Below are positions 1 through 7,530 of a DNA stretch of 34,598 nucleotides, in pieces. The DNA lies in contig WFNM01000081.1 of assembly GCA_015488615.1 (NCBI GenBank), positions 1 through 34,598 of the forward strand, given 5' to 3'. A program made the position numbers and the translations under genes. Below the pieces are notes generated by a model. It made no database searches. It saw only the letters and a list, made by a program, of their open reading frames with translations, and had not been told where the DNA came from. The stretch's first letter is position 1; each line of letters begins with the position of its first letter. Origin of the DNA: Sulfurimonas sp. (GTDB lineage: Bacteria; Campylobacterota; Campylobacteria; Campylobacterales; Sulfurimonadaceae).

Positions 1-1
1 A

Positions 2-187
2 TGTGGGCGCGGCTTCCTTTATGAAGAACAAAAAACTGCAACTTTTATAGCAGCCATACAAAGAGCACTTAAGTGCTACGAAGATAAAAATGCACTTCAA
101 AAACTTCAACAGTTTAACATGCAGTGTGACTTTTCCTTTGAAAAAAGTGCTTTACAGTACATAAAGCTCTATAAGGAAATTTTATGA
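2..187 (+). CDS. C-terminal fragment of a glycogen/starch synthase-like (GT5) glycosyltransferase, truncated by the window edge
   Basis: Frame 2 translates without stops as CGRGFLYEEQKTATFIAAIQRALKCYEDKNALQKLQQFNMQCDFSFEKSALQYIKLYKEIL*, which resembles the GT5 C-terminus (GxGFxFxE...AxxRAL..Y.D...W..L...M..DFSWEKSAxxYxxLY). Its stop overlaps the next start (ATGA). Confidence 0.6.
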   Translation, partial: CGRGFLYEEQKTATFIAAIQRALKCYEDKNALQKLQQFNMQCDFSFEKSALQYIKLYKEIL

Positions 188-1026
188 AACTCGGCATTGA
201 TATTGGCGGTACCTATCTGCGTTATGAGTTGCTTGAGAAAAATGTTATAGTTGAAAAAGAGTCTTTAGAGAGTTCTTCGCTTGGGCTTTGTGCATTTTTA
301 GAGCGTTTTTTAACATGCAACAGCAATATTACTGCAGTTTTTATCTCTTATGCAGGACAGGTTGCAAAGGGAAAAATCCTCTCTGCGCCAAATATAAAAA
401 TCGACAGATATGATTTGCAGGAGTACATAGAGTCAAAATACGATGTCGAACTCTTTTTGGAAAATGATGTGAATTGTGCTGTTTTGGCAGAAGCTGCATT
501 TTTTCAGAGCAAAGACATCTGTGCAATGTATGTCGGTACAGGTTTGGGGCTTGGCGTAGTTTGTGGCTCACATCTGCTACATGGTGCTGATAATATTGCC
601 GCAGAACTTGGGCATATTCCTTTTAAGCGTTCCCCTTTTGTCTGCTCCTGCGGCAAGAACAACTGCGTAGAGCTTTTTTGTTCGGGAAGCGGACTTTTAC
701 GCTGGAAACAAAAAGAAAATCTTGATGTACAACTCTCACTTTCAGGGTTAAAACAGAGTTCAAATGCAGCAGCACAACAAATTTACAATACTTTTTTTGA
801 AGCACTTTTACATACTGCAGGAACGGTAGTTACACTCTTTAACCCAAAAGTTTTGGTCTTTGGCGGTGGTATCATTGATGATGAAAAAGCGATTCTCACA
901 CAGATACAAAAGAAGATACAAGAGTATGCACTGCCTCTTGCTATAAAAAATTTACAAATTAAAAAAACACAACTCAAAAATGCTCCACTGCAAGGTGCAT
1001 TTTTATTAAAGGATAATTATGTCTAA
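184..1026 (+). CDS. ROK-family sugar kinase (probable glucokinase)
   Basis: N-terminal LGIDIGGTYLRYELL phosphate-binding motif; ENDVNCAVLAEA; GTGLGLGVV; ROK zinc motif GHIPF...CSCGKNNCVE. Confidence 0.9.
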   Translation: MKLGIDIGGTYLRYELLEKNVIVEKESLESSSLGLCAFLERFLTCNSNITAVFISYAGQVAKGKILSAPNIKIDRYDLQEYIESKYDVELFLENDVNCAVLAEAAFFQSKDICAMYVGTGLGLGVVCGSHLLHGADNIAAELGHIPFKRSPFVCSCGKNNCVELFCSGSGLLRWKQKENLDVQLSLSGLKQSSNAAAQQIYNTFFEALLHTAGTVVTLFNPKVLVFGGGIIDDEKAILTQIQKKIQEYALPLAIKNLQIKKTQLKNAPLQGAFLLKDNYV

Positions 1027-2488
1027 AGAGAAATTAAATATTTTATTTGCAGCAGCAGAGGTAGTTCCCTTTGCTAAAACAGGCGGTCTAGCAGATGTTG
1101 CTGGTGCACTTCCAAAAGCACTAAAAGAGCTAGGTCATGAGATTATTGTCGTCATGCCACGATATTACACCATTGAGCTGCAGCATTTAGAGAAATTGCC
1201 TGCACCTTTAGGAGTGCCTATGGGTGTGATGGGAGAGCTTTGGGCCGCTGTCTACACTGCAACTTTACCGCAGAGTGATGTGAAAATTTACTTTATTGAT
1301 TATGAGCACTATTTTGGTCGTAGCAACTTGTATGAAGATGAAAATGGCGGCTATCATGACAATGACAACCGTTTTATCTTTTTCTCAAAAGCGGCACTAC
1401 AGCTTTGCAAGATGCTCCATTTCACACCAGACATTATCCATGCAAATGATTGGCATACAGCAGCGATGCCAATTTTAAGTAAAACGCGTTTTGTTCATGA
1501 TTTTGCCTACACTGCATCGGTCTTAACTATTCACAACCTCCAACATCAGGGAAGTTTTTACAAAGGTTTGATGGATGTGATGGAGATAGGTTGGGAGCAT
1601 TTCAATCCACACGAGTTTAAGAGTTTTGACAGTGTTAATCTCCTCAAAGGTGGTATTACAACAGCAGATGCCGTGACAACGGTTTCAAAAAAATATGCAC
1701 AGGAGATCCAAACACAAGAGTTTGGTTTTGGTCTGCAAGAGCATATAAAAGCACATGCTCACAAGCTCTTTGGCATCTTAAATGGGGTGGATTATAAAGA
1801 GTGGAACCCCTCTTTAGACAAATACCTTATCAAAAATTATGACTTTGATGCAATGGATGAAAAAAAAGCATGTAAAAAAGATTTGCAATGCCATTTTGCC
1901 TTGCCTCAAAGAGAAGATGTGGCACTTATAGGCTTTGTGGGGCGATTGGTGGAACAAAAAGGCATAGGGCTTCTATCAAGTGCTATCAATGGACTACTTG
2001 ATAAGGACATTCAGGTAGTAATGCTTGGAACGGGAGAGAAGTGGGCAGAAGATTTTTTCCGTGAAGTCGCCTATCACAGAGAAAATTTTGTCCTGCACAT
2101 AGGCTACTCAAATGAGCTTGCACACAAAATAGAAGCAGGTTGCGATATGTTTTTGATGCCTTCTCTTTTTGAGCCTTGCGGACTCAATCAAATCTACAGC
2201 CTGCGTTATGGCACACTACCGATAGTGCGTGCAGCAGGTGGTTTGGATGACACCATAGTCAATTTTGATACCCAACATGAACACGGAAATGGTTTTAAAT
2301 TTTACGATGCTACATCCGAAGCACTCTACTACACAGTTTTATGGGCGATAGATATTTATTACAGAGACAAGGCTGCCTTTGAGAGAATGCAGCAAAAGGC
2401 GATGCATGAGCATTTTAGCTGGAAAGATGCAGCAAAAGAGTATGAAAAAGTTTATAGATTTGCCATTGAGCAAAGAAGGAAAATATGA
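1019..2488 (+). CDS. glgA: Glycogen synthase (ADP-glucose type, GT5)
   Basis: AAEVVPFAKTGGLADVAGALPKAL (KTGGL motif), HANDWHTA, TIHNLQHQG, NGVDYKEWNP, MPSLFEPCGLNQIYSLRYGTLPIVRAAGGL. Confidence 0.96.
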   Translation: MSKEKLNILFAAAEVVPFAKTGGLADVAGALPKALKELGHEIIVVMPRYYTIELQHLEKLPAPLGVPMGVMGELWAAVYTATLPQSDVKIYFIDYEHYFGRSNLYEDENGGYHDNDNRFIFFSKAALQLCKMLHFTPDIIHANDWHTAAMPILSKTRFVHDFAYTASVLTIHNLQHQGSFYKGLMDVMEIGWEHFNPHEFKSFDSVNLLKGGITTADAVTTVSKKYAQEIQTQEFGFGLQEHIKAHAHKLFGILNGVDYKEWNPSLDKYLIKNYDFDAMDEKKACKKDLQCHFALPQREDVALIGFVGRLVEQKGIGLLSSAINGLLDKDIQVVMLGTGEKWAEDFFREVAYHRENFVLHIGYSNELAHKIEAGCDMFLMPSLFEPCGLNQIYSLRYGTLPIVRAAGGLDDTIVNFDTQHEHGNGFKFYDATSEALYYTVLWAIDIYYRDKAAFERMQQKAMHEHFSWKDAAKEYEKVYRFAIEQRRKI

Positions 2489-4407
2489 TGCAAAGTGAGA
2501 TTTTTTATGATGTAACACGTTTTAGTGAGCTAGATATTTACCTCTTTAAAGAGGGAACACATGCAAAGTTGTATGAACATCTTGGTACACATAGGATGCA
2601 AAGAGAAGCAAACGATGGTGTCTACTTTGCAGTCTGGGCACCTAATGCACAAACTGTTTCTGCCATAGGTGACTTTAATGGCTATGATGAAAATACTCAC
2701 TATCTACAAAAGAGAGAGGATGGCTCAGGTATCTGGGAAGGATTTATCACAAACATAGCAGAGGAGTCTACCTATAAATACTTCATTTACTCCGATAATC
2801 CTCATTCAGACCCTTATAAGGCGGATCCTTTTGCTTTTTATGCAGAAATAAAACCAAAATCTGCTTCAAAAATTTACACGCTTGATGGTTATAAATGGCA
2901 TGATGCAAAATGGATGAAGAAACGCAAAAAGAACAACTCTCATAAAGAGGCTATTTCCATCTATGAAGTGCATCTTGGCTCCTGGAAGCGCAAGATAGAG
3001 GAAGATAATCGTTACCTTAGCTATGCTGAATCAGCACAAGAGCTAGCAGAGTATATCAAGGAGATGCACTTTACACACATTGAGTTGCTGCCTGTCATGG
3101 AGCACCCATTTGATGGCTCTTGGGGCTATCAAACCACAGGATACTTTGCACCGACTTCGCGTTATGGCTCTCCCAAAGAGTTTATGGAGTTTGTGGATGT
3201 GATGCATGCTCATGATATTGGTGTGATTTTGGACTGGGTGCCTTCTCACTTTGTAACGGACGGACATGGTCTTAGTACCTTTGATGGTTCGTGTCTCTAT
3301 GAGCACAAAGACCCACGCAAAGGCTATCATCCAGAGTGGCAGAGCGCCATCTTTAACTATGATAGAAATGAAGTTCGTGCCTTTTTAGTAAGTTCTGCGA
3401 TGTATTGGCTCGATATGTACCATGTTGATGGTATTCGTGTTGATGGAGTGGCTTCTATGCTCTATCTTGATTATGCACGCGAAGAGGGAGAGTGGATACC
3501 CAATGAAGATGGGAGTAACATTAACCGTGGTGCCGTACAATTTTTAGAACAGCTTAACACCACTACTTATATACACTTTCCTGACATTATAATGGCAGCA
3601 GAAGAGTCCACGAACTATTCACAGGTAACAGGCCCTGTCGATAAAAATGGACTTGGTTTTGGATACAAGTGGAATATGGGTTGGATGCATGATATTTTAA
3701 AGTATATGAAAGTAGATCCACTCTTTCGTAAAGACCATCACACAGATTTGACCTTTAGTTTTGTTTATATGTTTTTTGAAAACTATATATTACCTCTAAG
3801 TCATGATGAAGTGGTGCATATGAAAGGCTCTCTTATCAACAAAATGCCGGGTGAATATGAGAAAAAATTTGCTAATTTACGTACATTGTATGCACTTATG
3901 ATGGTACATCCTGGAAAAAAACTACTCTTTATGGGTTCAGAGTTTGCACAGTTTAATGAGTGGCACTATGAGCAGAGTCTTGATTGGGATCTTTTAGAGT
4001 ATAAACTGCATCATCGAATGTCATCATGTGTTAAAGAACTAAATCGACTTTACAAAACAGAGTCCTCACTGCATAGAAATGATGTAGAGCCAGAAGGTTT
4101 TTTATGGATAGAGGAGAATGACTACAATGCAAATGTTATTGCCTTTATACGCAAAGGTGCACGAAACCAAAAACCAATAATAATCATCTGTAATTTTGCA
4201 GATAAAGAGCATAATAGCTATCCTCTTGGGCTACCTTCAAAAGGTGTATATAAAGAGATATTTAACTCTGACTTAACAGAGTTTGGAGGGCAAACACAGG
4301 AATTAAGAAGTTTTACATCTCTTGCCCAAGAGGCACAGGGAAGAAAAAATAGCATAAATATTACATTGACACCACTGAGTGTCAGTTATCTTAAAAAAAC
4401 AAAATAG
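2485..4407 (+). CDS. glgB: 1,4-alpha-glucan branching enzyme
   Basis: GH13 motifs: YEVHLGSWKR, ELLPVMEHPFDGSWGYQTTGYFAPTSRYG, DWVPSHF, VDGIRVDGVASMLYLDY, LPLSHDEVVHMKGSL, LLFMGSEFAQFNEW. Confidence 0.96.
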   Translation: MMQSEIFYDVTRFSELDIYLFKEGTHAKLYEHLGTHRMQREANDGVYFAVWAPNAQTVSAIGDFNGYDENTHYLQKREDGSGIWEGFITNIAEESTYKYFIYSDNPHSDPYKADPFAFYAEIKPKSASKIYTLDGYKWHDAKWMKKRKKNNSHKEAISIYEVHLGSWKRKIEEDNRYLSYAESAQELAEYIKEMHFTHIELLPVMEHPFDGSWGYQTTGYFAPTSRYGSPKEFMEFVDVMHAHDIGVILDWVPSHFVTDGHGLSTFDGSCLYEHKDPRKGYHPEWQSAIFNYDRNEVRAFLVSSAMYWLDMYHVDGIRVDGVASMLYLDYAREEGEWIPNEDGSNINRGAVQFLEQLNTTTYIHFPDIIMAAEESTNYSQVTGPVDKNGLGFGYKWNMGWMHDILKYMKVDPLFRKDHHTDLTFSFVYMFFENYILPLSHDEVVHMKGSLINKMPGEYEKKFANLRTLYALMMVHPGKKLLFMGSEFAQFNEWHYEQSLDWDLLEYKLHHRMSSCVKELNRLYKTESSLHRNDVEPEGFLWIEENDYNANVIAFIRKGARNQKPIIIICNFADKEHNSYPLGLPSKGVYKEIFNSDLTEFGGQTQELRSFTSLAQEAQGRKNSINITLTPLSVSYLKKTK

Positions 4408-4418
4408 AGGAGAATACG

Positions 4419-5669
4419 ATGATACAGTTTGAAAATGAATACCTTTGGGAACTCGATAAAAGTTTAGAGGGCATTATGATAAATACTTATGAAACAATCT
4501 TGAAAGAGAAGAAAAAAGGGACTTCAGGGTATTTTACTTTAGGCAGCGACTCTTTGGAAATTATGGAAGATGCCAAGCAGCTTGCACAGACAAACACTTT
4601 TGTTAAGCAGTGTGATACGGTTGTCGTCATTGGCATTGGTGGTTCTTCACTTGGAACAAAAGCTATAGAGTCCATTTTTAAGCATAAAACTGCAGGTGTA
4701 AAAAGAATGCTCTTTTTAGAAAATCCTGATGAAATTGACCTTTCGGATAAGCTTGTTTCCATTGAGAAGGCAAAAACACTCTTTTGTGTTGTCTCAAAGT
4801 CGGGGCTTACCATAGAGACCATCTCTATATTTAAAGAGGTGATAGAGTATTTTGAACTTGACTATAAAAGTCCACAAAAAGAGCAGATAGTTGCTATTAC
4901 AGATGAGGATTCTGCACTGCATAAATTTGCACACCAGTATGGAATAAAAACTTATAATATTCCTGCAAATGTTGGTGGTAGATTTTCAGTGCTCAGTGCT
5001 GTTGGTATTGTGCCTTTAACCATAGCCGGATACGATACAAAAAGTATTTTGGAAGGAGCTTCTGCAATGGCAGAGAGCTTTTTTCATGGCAAAGAGAACC
5101 ATCTACTCAAAAAAGCGGCACTCCTTACGAAGCACAGAAAAGAAGCATCCATAAATGTAATATTTTCTTATGCAAACTGTTTGGAAGATTTTACAAAATG
5201 GTATGTGCAACTCTGGGCAGAATCACTTGGAAAAGTAGATATATATGGCAACCATACAGGGCTAACTCCTATAGGTCATATAGGTTCAGTTGATCAGCAC
5301 TCATTTTTACAGCTCATTATGCAAGGACCAAGAGATAAAACAGTCACATTTATAAAAGTAGAGAAATTTGAAAAAGAGATAAAAGTTCCAAATATAAAAC
5401 TAAAATTTTTAGAAAAAACAGACTACATAAACGGCTTTAGTTTTAATGAACTCATAGATGGCGAATGTGAAGCGACGAAAGAGAGTTTATCTCATGTTGG
5501 AATAAATGTCGATAAAATCACACTTGACTCTTTAAATGAAAAAAATGTCGGCAGACTCATCTTATACTATGAGCTTTTAACATCTTTATGTGGCATTATA
5601 CTTGAAGTAAATACCTACGATCAGCCAGGTGTAGAGATGGGAAAAAAGATTTTAAAAAATAAATTTTAA
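4419..5669 (+). CDS. pgi: Glucose-6-phosphate isomerase
   Basis: VVVIGIGGSSLGTKAIES, VVSKSGLTIET, NVGGRFSVLSAVGIVPL, DQHSFLQLIMQGPRDK, YDQPGVEMGKK. Confidence 0.94.
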   Translation: MIQFENEYLWELDKSLEGIMINTYETILKEKKKGTSGYFTLGSDSLEIMEDAKQLAQTNTFVKQCDTVVVIGIGGSSLGTKAIESIFKHKTAGVKRMLFLENPDEIDLSDKLVSIEKAKTLFCVVSKSGLTIETISIFKEVIEYFELDYKSPQKEQIVAITDEDSALHKFAHQYGIKTYNIPANVGGRFSVLSAVGIVPLTIAGYDTKSILEGASAMAESFFHGKENHLLKKAALLTKHRKEASINVIFSYANCLEDFTKWYVQLWAESLGKVDIYGNHTGLTPIGHIGSVDQHSFLQLIMQGPRDKTVTFIKVEKFEKEIKVPNIKLKFLEKTDYINGFSFNELIDGECEATKESLSHVGINVDKITLDSLNEKNVGRLILYYELLTSLCGIILEVNTYDQPGVEMGKKILKNKF

Positions 5670-5711
5670 ATGAGCTAGATATAATAAAAGTAATTCAAAA
5701 AAACAAAAGGA

Positions 5712-6413
5712 TTGGTGAAAATACACAATATGAAATATAAAAAAATTATAACTAACTTAAAGAAGACATTTTTCTTTTCGGAAATGGATGATACCTTTTT
5801 TGAGATGGCAGCAACTCATTTTCAAGAAAAAAAGTTACAAAAGCTAGCTACTATTGATAGTGAAGAGACACTCAAATACTTTTATGTAATAATAGAAGGA
5901 AATATAAAATCTTCTTACCTTAACCCTGAAAATGCAAGAAGTATTACACCTTTTTTACTTAGTGAGTATGAAGTGTTTGACATCGTACCTGTCATTGATA
6001 AAAAAGAAAATTTGATGGATTACACAGCACTTGATACTTGTGTACTTTTACAAATTGAAGCACATTATATTCGCTCATGGATTGTAGAATATTCGCAACT
6101 AAACACAAATCTTTTACAATGTCTTTCTAGAAAATTTCGGGAAATGGAAGAGTTTTCTCGCTCACTTGTTTTTTACGATGCGAAAACACGTCTTGCAAAT
6201 CTTCTACTCAAACAAGAAAGTAGTTCTTCAAAAATAAGGAATAAACTTTCTCATGAAACACTTTCAGAGATGATAGGTAGTGTACGGACTATAGTAACAC
6301 GAGACTTACAAGAACTTAAAAAAGATGGCATCATTGTAGATAAACGGGCTGCAATAATAATAAAAAATCTTGAAAAATTAAAAGAGCGTTGTGCTAAGTA
6401 TATAGGTTTGTAA
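5712..6413 (+). CDS. Crp/Fnr-family transcriptional regulator
   Basis: cNMP-binding-like N-terminal half (FYVIIEGNIKSSYLNPENAR) and winged-helix C-terminus (LSHETLSEMIGSVRTIVTRDLQELKKDGII). The start codon is uncertain (TTG 5712, GTG 5715 or ATG 5730). Confidence 0.8.
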   Translation: MVKIHNMKYKKIITNLKKTFFFSEMDDTFFEMAATHFQEKKLQKLATIDSEETLKYFYVIIEGNIKSSYLNPENARSITPFLLSEYEVFDIVPVIDKKENLMDYTALDTCVLLQIEAHYIRSWIVEYSQLNTNLLQCLSRKFREMEEFSRSLVFYDAKTRLANLLLKQESSSSKIRNKLSHETLSEMIGSVRTIVTRDLQELKKDGIIVDKRAAIIIKNLEKLKERCAKYIGL

Positions 6414-6443
6414 AATAGTATGTCACTTAAGTAACATGCTATT
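6414..6443. repeat. 30-bp near-perfect inverted repeat (AATAGTATGTCACTT/AAGTAACATGCTATT) between the Crp/Fnr gene and gap; operator or terminator-like hairpin
   Basis: Arms match at 13 of 15 positions as DNA, with no spacer. No long T-tract follows, so a classical rho-independent terminator is not obvious. Confidence 0.55.
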
Positions 6444-6500
6444 TACTTTATAGGGAGTATAATTTTCAAGAGTTAAATATTGTTTTACAAGGAAGAAAAT

Positions 6501-7508
6501 ATGAAAAAGCGTATAGCTATAAATGGACTGGGGCGTATCGGAAATCAGGTACTAAGACATTACATTAACAATTTACCAAAAAATTGTGAGATAGTTGCGG
6601 CAAACACTTCGAGTGTTGAAGATGCTGCCTATCTTTTAAAATATGACTCAGTGCATGGCAGAGCAAATTTTGACATTCAAACGCAAGAGAATAAACTCAT
6701 AGTTGATGGGCATGAGATTGCCATAGTGAGCAGTCATAACCCTCTTGAACTCCCTTGGAAAGAGCTTGACATCGACATCGTTTTAGAGTGTACTGGACGT
6801 TTTACTGATGGTACTTTAGCACAGCAACACATCACAGCTGGTGCAAAAAAAGTTATTATCTCCGCACCGGGAAAAAATGTTGACCTTACAATAGTGAAGG
6901 GTGTGAATGAGAAAGAGTATGACAACACTATGCATCATATCATATCAAATGCCTCTTGTACTACCAATTCACTAGCACCTGTTATGAAAGTGCTAGAAGA
7001 GAATTATGGTGTAGAAAATGCGATGATAACAACAACACATGCATACACTTCTTCGCAAGTTACAGTTGATAAGCGTGCCAAAAAACGCAGACGTGGTCGT
7101 GCATCGGCTATAAATATTATCCCAACAACAACGGGTGCAGCTATTGCCACTGTAGAAGTTATTCCTGCCTTAGAAGGTAAAATGGAAGCGATGGCACTAC
7201 GTGTACCTGTCCCTGATGGAGCTATTACTGAAGTTGTAGCACTCTTAAAAAAAGATGTCACAAAAGAGGCACTCAATGCGACATTTAAAAAGGCTTCAGA
7301 GGATGAACTTCAGGGGATTTTGGAGTTCAGCACTGAAGAGATAGTCTCTTCTGACATTATCAACAATCGTCACTCTTGTATCATCGATGGACTCTCAACC
7401 GCAGTGGTCGGAAATAAAATGGTAAAAGTTATGGCATGGTATGATAATGAATATGGATATTCACAAAGAATACTAGAAGTTGCAGAGTATATTGCAGGTA
7501 AATTATAA
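6501..7508 (+). CDS. gap: Glyceraldehyde-3-phosphate dehydrogenase
   Basis: RIAINGLGRIG, catalytic SNASCTTNSLAPV, RRGRASAINIIPTTTGAA, WYDNEYGYSQR. ATG at 6501 is preceded by AAGGAAGA; the ORF track start at 6480 (TTG) is probably too far upstream. Confidence 0.95.
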   Translation: MKKRIAINGLGRIGNQVLRHYINNLPKNCEIVAANTSSVEDAAYLLKYDSVHGRANFDIQTQENKLIVDGHEIAIVSSHNPLELPWKELDIDIVLECTGRFTDGTLAQQHITAGAKKVIISAPGKNVDLTIVKGVNEKEYDNTMHHIISNASCTTNSLAPVMKVLEENYGVENAMITTTHAYTSSQVTVDKRAKKRRRGRASAINIIPTTTGAAIATVEVIPALEGKMEAMALRVPVPDGAITEVVALLKKDVTKEALNATFKKASEDELQGILEFSTEEIVSSDIINNRHSCIIDGLSTAVVGNKMVKVMAWYDNEYGYSQRILEVAEYIAGKL

Positions 7509-7530
7509 AAAAATTATTTAGGAAGTTCAG

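Noticed and set aside
64-77. AGCACTTAAGTGCT palindrome resembling the centre of the 6414-6443 inverted repeat
   Set aside because: Lies within coding sequence (ALKCYE) and shares only the short ACTTAAGT core; likely chance.
341-977. Antisense ORFs opposite the ROK kinase (341-571, 623-805, 783-977 on -)
   Set aside because: Short, no recognisable motifs, fully overlapped by a well-supported CDS; typical shadow ORFs.
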